A stretch of DNA of 40,347 nt, from positions 1 through 40,347 of the forward strand of contig JASJCH010000006.1 in NCBI GenBank assembly GCA_030066075.1. The letters are read 5' to 3'. The position numbers and the translations under genes were made by a program. A model generated the notes under the pieces. The model did no database searches and was not told where the DNA came from. It saw only the letters and a program-made list of their open reading frames with translations. Position 1 is the stretch's first letter, and each line of letters opens with the position of its first letter. Below are positions 17,106 to 25,016 of this stretch, piece by piece. The DNA is from Woeseiaceae bacterium. GTDB lineage: Bacteria > Pseudomonadota > Gammaproteobacteria > Steroidobacterales > Woeseiaceae.

Positions 17106-17140
17106 CCCTGGAGCAGGCCCGCCAAGGGCCTGCTCCAGGG
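17106..17140. terminator. Perfect 15-base hairpin between convergent genes
   Basis: Arms 17106-17120 and 17126-17140 are perfectly complementary around GCCAA. The hairpin lies between the stop of the beta-helix gene (17099) and the end of the convergent DUF3179 gene (17178). No T tract follows on either strand, so it may be a bidirectional terminator or an mRNA-stabilising stem. Confidence 0.6.
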
Positions 17141-17177
17141 CATCTGTACCGGGTATGGGTCCACCGAACGACGGGAA

Positions 17178-18407
17178 TCAGGCCCGGTTCAGGTCGGTGT
17201 CTGGGAAGAAGTTGGCCCAGACGACCCAGAATGCGCCGGCCTTGACAGTTTCTACGCGGGGCAAGACCGCACCAGATCCGACGACGCCGAAGAAGTCGAT
17301 GTTGCGGATTTCCTCGCCGGTCAGGTTGTAGTAAACACCAAGGCTTTCATACTCAGCGTCGTAAGCGATCACGACTGGCTCGCCGCCGACGACGGCATTC
17401 ACGACGTTGCCATTCGCGCGCACAAACTGCTCGGTGTAAGCGACATAGTCGCCCTGAATGTCAAAGCCCCAGATAAGCTCCTTGTTCGGCAGTCGCTCGT
17501 CGTAGTGGTCAATCGTCGGGAAGACGGGCGCTTCATGGTTCTGCTGGAAGTCGATTGCCGTGTTGAAAATAAATTCCATAGTACGGTCGTAAACGTAAAG
17601 TGCCGGGTTCTCCAGGAATCCTTTTCGCATGTCCTTGACGAGGTAATCGTTGATGAACACCTGGCCGTTCGGGTAGGCCGCCGCAAATCTCTCGAACGGC
17701 ATACGAAACGTCGGGTATTGCTGCATACGGCTGTCGTTGCCTTCGACGACATCGATTTCTCGCTGGCCCCACAACTGCTGAATAGGCTCACCCGACTTCA
17801 TATCGACTAGCACGAGGTTATTCTCGAGTTGCGTCATCGGCGCAAGCTCGAGCCTCTCGCCGTCAATCTCCGGGACATAGGCCATGCCGAGATTGGTCAG
17901 CCCGCAGTACGTCATCACGACGTCCTGGTCATTCACGGGTTCGGCACTGGCAACGTGCGGCCTGAGTACCTGGACGTCGGGGTGGGCGCGGGCCAGTCCG
18001 TCTATTTCATAGACGATAACGCTCTCGTCAGGACGAACATAGCGCGTCGCTTCTGCGACGCTGACGAATACGCCGTCATCCTGGCGCGGTCGCATCATGA
18101 TGTAAGGGTTGATCATGCCGCTGAAGACGAATCCCACATAGATGATCAACAGCGCCACAAAGCCCTTCGTGCCGGCGCCCGCCCGGGTCCTTATCCAGAT
18201 GACGCTTGCCGCCACAATCGCGATGAAGCTCGCAATGGTAATGGGCACACGCTGGTACCAGACGGTCATCGTGGTTTCGCGCGCGCTCTGAATCACCCAC
18301 TGGCTGATGTCGGCCAGGTCCTTGAAGAGAAAGAATGCAAGCCCCAGCCCGGTGAGCATAAAGGCCCAAAAGGCGATTTTTGGCGCCAGGTTTTTGTCGA
18401 GTGTCAT
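17178..18407 (-). CDS. DUF3179 family membrane protein
   Basis: 409 residues. Three hydrophobic segments lie near the N terminus (about residues 12-30, 48-68 and 80-100), followed by a large soluble domain of the DUF3179 family (PF11376). Conserved-looking stretches include DVVMTYCGLTNLGMAY, WGFDIQGDYVAY and PVVIAYDAEY. The family has no established function. The start at 18407 has a GGAG 8 bases upstream and begins right before the first membrane segment; an in-frame upstream ATG at 18500 would add 31 residues without support. The gene is divergent from the FadL-type porin, with 220 bases between them. Confidence 0.82.
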   Translation of the reverse strand: MTLDKNLAPKIAFWAFMLTGLGLAFFLFKDLADISQWVIQSARETTMTVWYQRVPITIASFIAIVAASVIWIRTRAGAGTKGFVALLIIYVGFVFSGMINPYIMMRPRQDDGVFVSVAEATRYVRPDESVIVYEIDGLARAHPDVQVLRPHVASAEPVNDQDVVMTYCGLTNLGMAYVPEIDGERLELAPMTQLENNLVLVDMKSGEPIQQLWGQREIDVVEGNDSRMQQYPTFRMPFERFAAAYPNGQVFINDYLVKDMRKGFLENPALYVYDRTMEFIFNTAIDFQQNHEAPVFPTIDHYDERLPNKELIWGFDIQGDYVAYTEQFVRANGNVVNAVVGGEPVVIAYDAEYESLGVYYNLTGEEIRNIDFFGVVGSGAVLPRVETVKAGAFWVVWANFFPDTDLNRA

Positions 18408-18527
18408 GTCAATGTCTCCGGTTTTTCCTGTGTCAATGATCGAATCATAGGGGCCCCGCAGGGACTGATAAATCGGCTGCGGCTGGATGGTCTGTTGCAT
18501 TTAATGGAACAATCATTATTCCGAAAA

Positions 18528-18557
18528 TTGGGACAATCTTTCTCACTAGCGCATATT
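18528..18557 (+). promoter_or_regulatory. Possible sigma-70 promoter of the FadL-type gene
   Basis: TTGGGA (18528-18533) and CATATT (18552-18557) are spaced 18 bases apart in an AT-rich patch between two divergent genes, about 70 bases before the start. Each box matches the consensus at four of six positions. It is a plausible but unproven promoter. Confidence 0.35.
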
Positions 18558-18627
18558 TATTGCATTTTGCTGCCCCGATAGGATCCCTCTCATTCGCCCC
18601 GATGGGTACAGAAACCAGGTGATTACC

Positions 18628-19947
18628 ATGAGACATGCAAATAATCTTTTATTGCTGGGCTTCGGGCTCGCTGTTCTTCTGCCGCTGAATGCGTTGGCCG
18701 GGGGATTCTCCCGTGCAGACGGCACAAGTTCCTATCTCGGCTCCGCAGGGGCCGGCCACACCACGGACCGGACGGCGACCGCGGCTTTCAGCAACCCGGC
18801 CGGACTGACCGGCATCGGCTCAGCACAACTCGCGCTCGGTGCCGTAACGGCTTACGACGAGTTGACCTTTCATGATGATGGCTCCGATGAGGTCGCTGGA
18901 CTCCCACGGGAACGGCGCCGCAATGGTGTCGATTACGGCGTCGGCCTGAACGGCGGTCCATCGCTGTTCTTTGCAAAGCCGCTCAGCGATCGCCTGAGCT
19001 TCGGTGCGGCGTTGGTATCCCCGTACGGTGGCAGCTCCGAGTTCGGCAATGACTGGATAGGTGGATACTTCACTGAAGATGTCGAGCTATTCACTCTCCA
19101 GGTCAGCGCATCGCTCGGATATCGCTTGAACGATCAATGGTCAATCGGTGCAGCTCTCGGCGCGCAGTACGCTCAGTGGGAGCTCAAAACTGATCTTGCA
19201 CCGGTGCCTTTCGGTCCAGTGAACCCCGGCACTATTCCGCCGGACCACCCGATGTACCAGGAACTGCTACCGCCGGGGTCCGAGCAAAAGATCAAGATCG
19301 ACGACGTGCAGCCATACTGGTCGCTCGGCGTGATGTGGCAACCGGGCGCCTCGACGCTGTTTGGCGTGCACTACGTGCCTGAGATCCGACACGGCCTGAC
19401 AGGGTCCTCGGACATTTCCGCTCCGATTCCTGACATGACTGTCGTCGGCAGTTACGACGCCAGCATGAAGATGTCGACGCCGAGCAGCCTCACGCTCGGG
19501 ATCCGGCAGCAACTGTCGCCGCGCTGGACGGTGCTCGCTGATATCGCGCATGTTGGCTGGAGCGCGTGGGATGAAAGCCGGGTCAAACTCCAGGGCGGTC
19601 CGACCGTCATCGTCGACCGTGGCTGGCAGGACGCAATGAGTTACAGCCTCGGCTTCAATTTCCTAGCGACAGATCGGACGCTGTTGAAGTTCGGCGCCGG
19701 TTATGACGAGTCTCCGGTTGCATCCGCAAGGCGCAAGATCGACCCGCCGATGGATACCCAGGTAACGTGGGCGCTCGGCCTCGAGCACGCCCTCACATCC
19801 CGAGTAAGCCTGGCGTTGTCGTACCAGCACCTCGACATGGGCGACATTCGCGTCGAGCAGGAAGTCTTTCCGGGTCACGTGATCCGCGGCCATAGTGATG
19901 CGACCAGCCAACAGTTGCAGGGGACCATCACGGTACGGTTCGACTAG
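18628..19947 (+). CDS. FadL/TodX-family outer-membrane transporter
   Basis: 439 residues with a signal peptide (about 1-25, ending NALA) and the mature start GGFSRADGTSSYLGSAGAG. An early hatch signature includes ATAAFSNPAGLTG; the NPAG motif is diagnostic of the family (PF03349). The rest alternates amphipathic strands as in a 14-strand barrel, and ends in ITVRFD with the C-terminal aromatic expected for assembly by BAM. Such porins take up long-chain fatty acids or aromatic and aliphatic hydrophobic compounds; the substrate is not determinable here. The ATG at 18628 has an AGGTGA upstream at a good distance; a GTG at 18619 would add three residues. A LysR regulator follows on the same strand and may control it. 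Confidence 0.88.
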   Translation: MRHANNLLLLGFGLAVLLPLNALAGGFSRADGTSSYLGSAGAGHTTDRTATAAFSNPAGLTGIGSAQLALGAVTAYDELTFHDDGSDEVAGLPRERRRNGVDYGVGLNGGPSLFFAKPLSDRLSFGAALVSPYGGSSEFGNDWIGGYFTEDVELFTLQVSASLGYRLNDQWSIGAALGAQYAQWELKTDLAPVPFGPVNPGTIPPDHPMYQELLPPGSEQKIKIDDVQPYWSLGVMWQPGASTLFGVHYVPEIRHGLTGSSDISAPIPDMTVVGSYDASMKMSTPSSLTLGIRQQLSPRWTVLADIAHVGWSAWDESRVKLQGGPTVIVDRGWQDAMSYSLGFNFLATDRTLLKFGAGYDESPVASARRKIDPPMDTQVTWALGLEHALTSRVSLALSYQHLDMGDIRVEQEVFPGHVIRGHSDATSQQLQGTITVRFD

Positions 19948-20023
19948 GCGCAGCGAAAGCCGGTTTCCCTCAATCAATGCGAGTATGATGGTTGTCCCGA
20001 GCGCAACGAGTCGACAACCACGC

Positions 20024-20926
20024 GTGAAATTCGAGCACGTGCACTTATTCGTATTGGTTGTGGAAACCGGCACTTTCACCAAGGCTGCCGATTTCTGCGG
20101 TATTCCCAAGTCGACGATAAGTCGCAATATCAGCAGCCTCGAAGACGACCTCGGCACCCGACTGTTGCATCGAACGACAAGGAGCTTGAGGCTGACCGAA
20201 GCCGGCGAGCGATTCTACGAGCGCGCAAAGCACATTCTGCAAACTGTCGAAGACACCGAAAGAGAAATATCGGAAAGCCAACAGGACATCACTGGGCGGC
20301 TCGTCGTTTACGGACCCACAGTCCTGTTTGACAGGTGCCGTGATCACATTGCCGCCTTCCTGGTCGAGTATCCGCGTTGTGAGATCGAATTTCATTCGAC
20401 AGCCATGGGCCAGCGCGCAGTGCTCGACCACCGTTTTGACTTGATGTTATTTGTCGGTGATCCGTTCGATTCGTCGTTCATCGCCTACCCGATGGCGCAA
20501 ATTGGATTCGACTATTACGCGAGCCCGAAATACCTCGAATCGTCCGGCGAGCCTGGGAGTCCTGCCGACTTGGCGAAACACCGCTGCATCTATCGAAAAT
20601 CGACAGCGGGCGACCCGATGACCTGGCAGTTTGGCGAGGACGACCTGGGTATTGAAGCCGGGATCATCTGCGACTCACCGTATCTCGTCCACGCGCTGGC
20701 GGTCCAGGGGACCGGCGTGGCGAGATTGCCGATGATCCTCGCGGCCGACTCCCTTCAAAGTGGCGAGCTCGTTCGCCTTTTCGACGGCCAATACGCCTTT
20801 CGTCGCACGGTTAATGGCATCTACAGCTCCAGGCACTACCTGCCTTACAAGGTCCGCGTGCTCATGAATTCGATCCGTGAAAAACTGCCGGGAGAAATCG
20901 CGGCGCTCGAAAGCGATTGCTGGTGA
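20024..20926 (+). CDS. LysR-family transcriptional regulator
   Basis: 300 residues. The N-terminal winged helix-turn-helix (about 1-60) reads MKFEHVHLFVLVVETGTFTK with SRNISSLEDDLGTRLLHRTTR, the standard LysR DNA-binding signature. A periplasmic-binding-protein-like effector domain (about 90-295) follows, with the CrgA-like phrases VVYGP, VLDHRFDLMLFVGD and PMAQIGFDYYASP. The start at GTG 20024 matches the usual LysR N terminus; the in-frame ATGs at 19985 and 19988 would add 12-13 residues. It is the second gene on this strand after the FadL-type porin (76-base gap), so it may autoregulate or regulate that gene. The PLP enzyme downstream is convergent. The effector is unknown. Confidence 0.88.
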   Translation: MKFEHVHLFVLVVETGTFTKAADFCGIPKSTISRNISSLEDDLGTRLLHRTTRSLRLTEAGERFYERAKHILQTVEDTEREISESQQDITGRLVVYGPTVLFDRCRDHIAAFLVEYPRCEIEFHSTAMGQRAVLDHRFDLMLFVGDPFDSSFIAYPMAQIGFDYYASPKYLESSGEPGSPADLAKHRCIYRKSTAGDPMTWQFGEDDLGIEAGIICDSPYLVHALAVQGTGVARLPMILAADSLQSGELVRLFDGQYAFRRTVNGIYSSRHYLPYKVRVLMNSIREKLPGEIAALESDCW

Positions 20927-20979
20927 TTTCGACCTCAAGCGGCACGACTTGATCCTATAGAGAATGGCAATCGGGTCTA

Positions 20980-22038
20980 TCACTCCAGGTAGAGCTGGAA
21001 GGCTTTGGGCAGCACGGCTTCCGCCGCCGCGTCCAGAGCCGGGTCGGACAGCTGCCTGGAGTTATAGGTATTCCAGAACAGCACGTTTCCCGGGCCGTTT
21101 TTCAGATCGTCGATCAGCGCCGCCATCGCTTTGCCGGTATAGGTCGTTTCCAGGGGCAAGTCGAGCTGCTCGAGCGCCAGTGCGACAGCAGCGTCGGTTG
21201 CCGCGTTCGACTTCGCGTAGCCGTCACCGAGGTAACCCGTGCGAAACACATAGCGCGCCCGCGCGGCGAGGTTGTCCGGGATGGTCGGGTCGAGGCGATT
21301 AAGCATCGATGCTGTTTTTTCGAGCAGGCGTTGCATGGCCCTCGGGCTCGACACGAAATCCTCCGTCACCTGGACGGCGTGCAACTCCGATGAAGCGCCG
21401 GCGAGCGCGAGGCCGAGCGCGAGCCCCACGGCCGTGCCCATCGTGCCGTTCGCCACATAGATGCGATCGGGCAACGCGATATCGCCGGCGTCGACCTGCG
21501 CCGCCAGCTCGAGCCCGGCGGCCACGAAGCCGACGGCGCCCAGCCAGCTCGAACCGCCGGGTGGTATCAGGAACGCGCGGCGGCGCCAAAGGTGCTTGCG
21601 CAGGGTTGCGATGCGGCTGGCGCGGCCGCCGCCATAGCGGATGATCTCTGTGCCGTTGGCGAGGTGCAGACGCAGGGTCCGTGCAATCGTTGGTGTGACT
21701 GCCTGGTGCGACAGGAAGCAGGTGCATTCGTAGCCGAGCTCGTGAGCATAGAGAGCCATCGCCAGCGCATGGTTTGAGCCCACGGTGCCAAACGTCGCAA
21801 TGCGCCGCGCGCCGCGCGACTGCGCTTTGGCCAACAGGTACTCGAGTTTGCGGACCTTGTTGCCGCCGTATAGCTCGCCGGTCAGGTCGTCACGCTTGAT
21901 CGCAAGCTGGTGTTCGTCGCCGCCAATCTGCAATGAACGAATTTCTACCGGCGTAGGCAGGTCGGCCAGCCGGGTCCTGGGCAGACGGCGTGCAAGTGCG
22001 GGGCAGGCGTCGGCGAGGTAATCGCTCATTGTTCGCAT
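20980..22038 (-). CDS. PLP-dependent enzyme of the ACC deaminase / D-cysteine desulfhydrase family
   Basis: About 352 residues. Fold-type II PLP signature: KRDDLTGELYGGNKVRKLEY with the Schiff-base lysine in GGNK, then TFGTVGSNHALA carrying the serine that stacks near PLP. The family splits into 1-aminocyclopropane-1-carboxylate deaminase, which has Glu in the YEGK-type segment, and D-cysteine desulfhydrase, which has Thr there. Here the segment is TYTGKAMAAL, so D-cysteine desulfhydrase, releasing H2S, pyruvate and ammonia, is favoured. The start is uncertain: ATGs at 22038 and 22029 lack a clear ribosome binding site, and a start at 22095 would run into the divergent sheath gene. The gene is divergent from the phage-type sheath gene, with a 59-base gap. 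Confidence 0.85.
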   Translation of the reverse strand: MRTMSDYLADACPALARRLPRTRLADLPTPVEIRSLQIGGDEHQLAIKRDDLTGELYGGNKVRKLEYLLAKAQSRGARRIATFGTVGSNHALAMALYAHELGYECTCFLSHQAVTPTIARTLRLHLANGTEIIRYGGGRASRIATLRKHLWRRRAFLIPPGGSSWLGAVGFVAAGLELAAQVDAGDIALPDRIYVANGTMGTAVGLALGLALAGASSELHAVQVTEDFVSSPRAMQRLLEKTASMLNRLDPTIPDNLAARARYVFRTGYLGDGYAKSNAATDAAVALALEQLDLPLETTYTGKAMAALIDDLKNGPGNVLFWNTYNSRQLSDPALDAAAEAVLPKAFQLYLE

Positions 22039-22061
22039 ACTAGCGAAATTCACATTAGAAT
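22032..22061 (+). promoter_or_regulatory. Weak possible promoter of the sheath gene run
   Basis: TTCGCA (22032-22037) and TAGAAT (22056-22061) are spaced 18 bases apart. They match the consensus at four and five of six positions and would start transcription about 30 bases before the sheath gene. The -35 box overlaps the start region of the divergent PLP enzyme gene. Supported only by base matches. Confidence 0.3.
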
Positions 22062-22097
22062 CGGCACCACCTCTGACTAACTGTATCGGAGACATGC

Positions 22098-23624
22098 GTG
22101 TCGGATGCAGTTGACCGTGGCATCACGGTCACCGAAATGGCACTGATGGGTGAATCCATCGATGTGCTGCCGGAAACCACGGCCGCTTTTGTCGGCCGTG
22201 CGCTTCGCGGTCCCCTCAATGAACCCGTGCTGGTCACGAACTTCGGCGAATTCCGTCGCCGGTTCGGGGATTCCTGGTCGCATTCGAGTCTCGGTCCCGC
22301 AGTACGCCAGTTCTTCGACAATGGCGGCCGGCAACTCTACGTGGTGCGCGTGGCCAACAATGCGCGTGGTGCGATGCTGTGCCTGCCCGCCAGCGGATCG
22401 GCGCTGGTCCTGCGCGCCGTCGAACCGGGCTCGACGGAACGCATTCGCGCCGCGGTCGACTACGACGGCATCGACGACGCCGACGAGCACAGCTTCAACC
22501 TGACGTTGCAGCGCCTCGATCCGGCAACCGGGCACGTCATCGACCAGGAAACCTACCGTCGAGCAAGCTATCGCGAAGACGACGACGCCTTCATCGGCGA
22601 CAGCCTTTTGGCATCGTCCCTGGCGCGGGTCGAACACCCGTATCCGAACCATCGGCCCGATCCGACACGCACATCGGTTGCAGTCTCGAAGCCGGGCTAC
22701 GTCGAGGAAGTTCAGGAGGGCCTCGACGGCCAGGAGTTGACGGACTACGACCTCGTCGGGTCGCGCCGGGAGGGCACCGGGATTTTCGCGCTCGAGCCGC
22801 TCAGTCGCCTGGACCTGCTCTACCTGCCGACGCCCGGCAAGAACCGCAATCTCGGCCCCGCCGCGCTGCTCGCGGCGGAACTGTTCTGCCGCGAACGCGG
22901 CGCAATGCTGATCGTGGATCCGCTGTCGGACTGGGCGACGTCCGCCGAGGCGATCTCCGGCGTGCGTGAACTCGGCCTCGGCAGCCCCAACGCGATGACT
23001 TACTTTCCGCGCATGCTGAGCCGCGATGGCGATGGCATCGCACGCGGCATCGGGGGCGCGATCGCGGGCCGCCTGAGCAAGCACGATCGCGGCGCGGACT
23101 CGCGGGCGGATGACCCCGATGCGGGGCTCGCGTTATCGCGCGACCTGGTCGTCGCATCCGAAGTGGAGCCCGAGGATGTGCCGACGCTGATCCGGGAGGG
23201 TCTCAATCCGATCGTCAGCGGCACGGCGGGGCGCGCACGCTTGCTGCCGTCGGTGACGCTGGGCGGCGGTGGAGAAACACAGCGCCCGTTCAGCAGCCTG
23301 CCCGCACGCCGCCTGTGCCTGCGCGTGGTGACGGGTATCGATCTTGCGACGCGCTGGGCGGTATTCGAAACGGACCGCGCGCGGGTCAAGCGCCGGGTCC
23401 GCGCACAGGTGGAAGCGTACCTGGCCGCGCTGGCCAGCCTCGGTATGTTGTCCAGCCGACGCTACTTCGTGCAGTGCGATGTCGGCGATCGCGGCCTTGC
23501 CGTCGTCGTCGGCTTCCAGCCGCCGGGCTGCAGCGGGCCGGTGACGTTCACGCTGCACCAGGACGCTGCGGGTTGCAGGATCGCGGCGACCGCCTTCGCC
23601 CCGGTTATGGAAGATTGCGCCTGA
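22098..23624 (+). CDS. Orphan contractile tail sheath protein (phage-tail-sheath family)
   Basis: 508 residues, full sheath length. The N terminus is that of contractile sheaths: ITVTEMALMGESIDVLPETT then AAFVGRALRGPLNEPVLVTN and FGEFRRRFG. A middle strand-rich domain (about 90-200) is followed by the core sheath domain (about 225-390, PF04984), with LSRLDLLYLPTP and FCRERGAMLIVDPLSDW. The C-terminal domain (about 395-505, PF17482-like) has ARRLCLRVVTGIDLATRWAV and YFVQCDVGDRG. In phages, T6SS and R-type bacteriocins this protein forms the contracting tube jacket. Here no tube, baseplate, spike, LysM or ATPase gene accompanies it. GTG 22098 has GGAGA 5 bases upstream. It heads a run of co-oriented genes with an ECF sigma system 75 bases downstream. 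It may belong to an eCIS-like or chromosomally captured structure, or serve another role. Confidence 0.85.
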   Translation: MSDAVDRGITVTEMALMGESIDVLPETTAAFVGRALRGPLNEPVLVTNFGEFRRRFGDSWSHSSLGPAVRQFFDNGGRQLYVVRVANNARGAMLCLPASGSALVLRAVEPGSTERIRAAVDYDGIDDADEHSFNLTLQRLDPATGHVIDQETYRRASYREDDDAFIGDSLLASSLARVEHPYPNHRPDPTRTSVAVSKPGYVEEVQEGLDGQELTDYDLVGSRREGTGIFALEPLSRLDLLYLPTPGKNRNLGPAALLAAELFCRERGAMLIVDPLSDWATSAEAISGVRELGLGSPNAMTYFPRMLSRDGDGIARGIGGAIAGRLSKHDRGADSRADDPDAGLALSRDLVVASEVEPEDVPTLIREGLNPIVSGTAGRARLLPSVTLGGGGETQRPFSSLPARRLCLRVVTGIDLATRWAVFETDRARVKRRVRAQVEAYLAALASLGMLSSRRYFVQCDVGDRGLAVVVGFQPPGCSGPVTFTLHQDAAGCRIAATAFAPVMEDCA

Positions 23625-23699
23625 TAACAGCACTCCCAATGCATCCATAGCCTGTCATATGAGCATCAACCTCATGCCACCAATCTTCAGGGAGGCGGT

Positions 23700-24221
23700 A
23701 TGAGAGACAGTGATGCCCTGGAAAACAACCCGCACGTATCACGCTCGGCGCTGGAAGCGCTGCATGCCGATGTGTACGGCTGGGCCCTCTCCCGATGTGA
23801 TTTTGACCATGCGGCCGCGGAGGATCTCGTGCAACAGTCATACGTCGAACTGCTGACCGGCAAAGCGCGTTTCGACAACCGCTCAACGCTGAAAACGTTC
23901 GTGTTCTCGGTCGTGCAGAACCTCGCGCGCAGCCGCTTCCGGCGCCTGGCCTCGCGCCTGCGTCTCGTGAAGACGTACGAGCAGGATGTGCGAGGCGACA
24001 CGGTAGACAGCCGCGAGCCTGCGACCGACGACGGCGTATGGCGGGCAGTCCGGGCACTACCCGCAAGGCAGCGCGACGTGATCGAACTCGTATTTTGTCG
24101 CGATCTCACCATTGAACAGGCGTCGGCCGTTATGGGGGTCACGACGGGAACCGGCCGCGTTCACTACGATCGCGCCAAGAAAGCGCTGCGCGAGCGGCTC
24201 AGCGACTGGCAAGAGGACTAA
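23700..24221 (+). CDS. ECF-type RNA polymerase sigma factor
   Basis: 173 residues with sigma region 2 (about residues 20-85: AAAEDLVQQSYVELLTGKAR, then STLKTFVFSVVQNLARSRFR) and region 4 (about 110-165: RALPARQRDVIELVFCRDLT and VHYDRAKKALRERL). There is no region 3, as in ECF factors. It directs RNA polymerase to a small regulon and is normally held by an anti-sigma factor. AGGGAGG lies 4 bases upstream of the ATG. The stop overlaps the next gene's start (taATGATG), and a small membrane protein and a periplasmic protein follow, which is the usual layout of a sigma/anti-sigma/sensor unit. Its target promoters are not visible; the 75-base region before it contains no convincing GGAACTT-type site. 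Confidence 0.9.
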   Translation: MRDSDALENNPHVSRSALEALHADVYGWALSRCDFDHAAAEDLVQQSYVELLTGKARFDNRSTLKTFVFSVVQNLARSRFRRLASRLRLVKTYEQDVRGDTVDSREPATDDGVWRAVRALPARQRDVIELVFCRDLTIEQASAVMGVTTGTGRVHYDRAKKALRERLSDWQED

Positions 24222-24574
24222 TGATGCAGCACCCAGACGAAACACTGCAGACGAGGGTACGCGAAGCCTGGCCGAAACCGAGTCGGACGCCGACTTTCGA
24301 GACCGCGTGGACGGCGGCCGAGCAGCGCCGGCGCGCGGGGCGTTACAAGTACGGCTTAGGCACGGCTGCTGCCGCAATCGCCGCCGCCGTGATCGTGCTC
24401 CTGAACAGCGGCGCGCCCGAGCAAGAGCGCTACGTCGAGGTTGCCGATCTGATGGATTCAACCTACTGGGAAGCACCGTCCGATGCGCTGTTGCCCAGCC
24501 GGGAATTTGACATATACCAGGACTTGCCCGTGCTCTTCGAGTCAACGGAGCCGGCAGAAGGAGCGTTGTTATGA
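24221..24574 (+). CDS. Small membrane protein, probable anti-sigma factor
   Basis: 117 residues. A basic cytoplasmic N-terminal part (about 1-45, including RRRAGRYKYG) precedes one transmembrane segment (about 46-65, TAAAAIAAAVIVLLN) and a short acidic periplasmic tail. It is too small for a ZAS-type zinc anti-sigma domain, and no HxxxCxxC motif is present. Placement directly behind an ECF gene, with coupled translation on both sides (overlap with the sigma gene; ATGA with the next gene), suggests an anti-sigma role by analogy with CnrY-type proteins. That is inference from position and topology; sequence alone does not identify it. Confidence 0.65.
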   Translation: MMQHPDETLQTRVREAWPKPSRTPTFETAWTAAEQRRRAGRYKYGLGTAAAAIAAAVIVLLNSGAPEQERYVEVADLMDSTYWEAPSDALLPSREFDIYQDLPVLFESTEPAEGALL

Positions 24575-24984
24575 AGAACGGATTACTGATTTTGCTGGCC
24601 TGCACGTGCCTCGGGGTGGCGGCGGCGGATGCGAAAGAGCCAAAAGATGACGTGTTTAAAGGAAAGCTCTTTGCGCCCAATGTTATTCTCGAGAATCAGG
24701 CTGAATTAGAGCTTAGTAAACAACAGTTTACGGAGATAAAACGGGCGGTGGTGGACGTCCAGGCGAACGTCGCGGAACACGAATGGGACGTGCGCGAGGC
24801 TTACCAGAATATCCTCGCCGAGCTGGACAGGACACCGATCAACCAGGAGCAGGTGCTCGAGTACGTCGACGCGGCGTTACGCGCTGAGAATGAGGTTAAG
24901 AAACTGCAGGTTGCGATGCTGATTCAGCTTAAGAACCTGCTGACGGCCGAACAGGTCGCCTACCTCGAGTCTCTGCGGCAATAG
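24571..24984 (+). CDS. Periplasmic CpxP/Spy-like helical protein
   Basis: 137 residues with a signal peptide (about 1-19, ending GVAAA) and a wholly helical mature part with heptad spacing. It ends in LTAEQVAYLESLR, the LTxxQ motif of the CpxP/Spy/CnrX group; an earlier LSKQQFTEIK repeats the idea. Such proteins are periplasmic chaperones or stress sensors. As third gene of an ECF / membrane protein / periplasmic protein set, it resembles the CnrH-CnrY-CnrX arrangement. Only one His is visible in the mature helices and the Met-rich sensor pattern of CnrX is missing, so metal sensing is doubtful. The DUF1800 gene follows after 32 bases. Confidence 0.7.
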   Translation: MKNGLLILLACTCLGVAAADAKEPKDDVFKGKLFAPNVILENQAELELSKQQFTEIKRAVVDVQANVAEHEWDVREAYQNILAELDRTPINQEQVLEYVDAALRAENEVKKLQVAMLIQLKNLLTAEQVAYLESLRQ

Positions 24985-25016
24985 CCCGGGGCCGTGCAGG
25001 AAGGGAAGGGAACGGT

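Noticed and set aside
20980-22038. 1-aminocyclopropane-1-carboxylate deaminase
   Set aside because: The diagnostic Glu is replaced by Thr in TYTGKAM, which points to D-cysteine desulfhydrase.
22098-23624. Prophage or R-type bacteriocin cluster
   Set aside because: Only a sheath-like gene is present; neighbours are ordinary chromosomal genes and no att-like repeats or integrase were seen.
24571-24984. Metal sensor of CnrX type
   Set aside because: Gene order fits, but the His/Met ligands of CnrX are not present.
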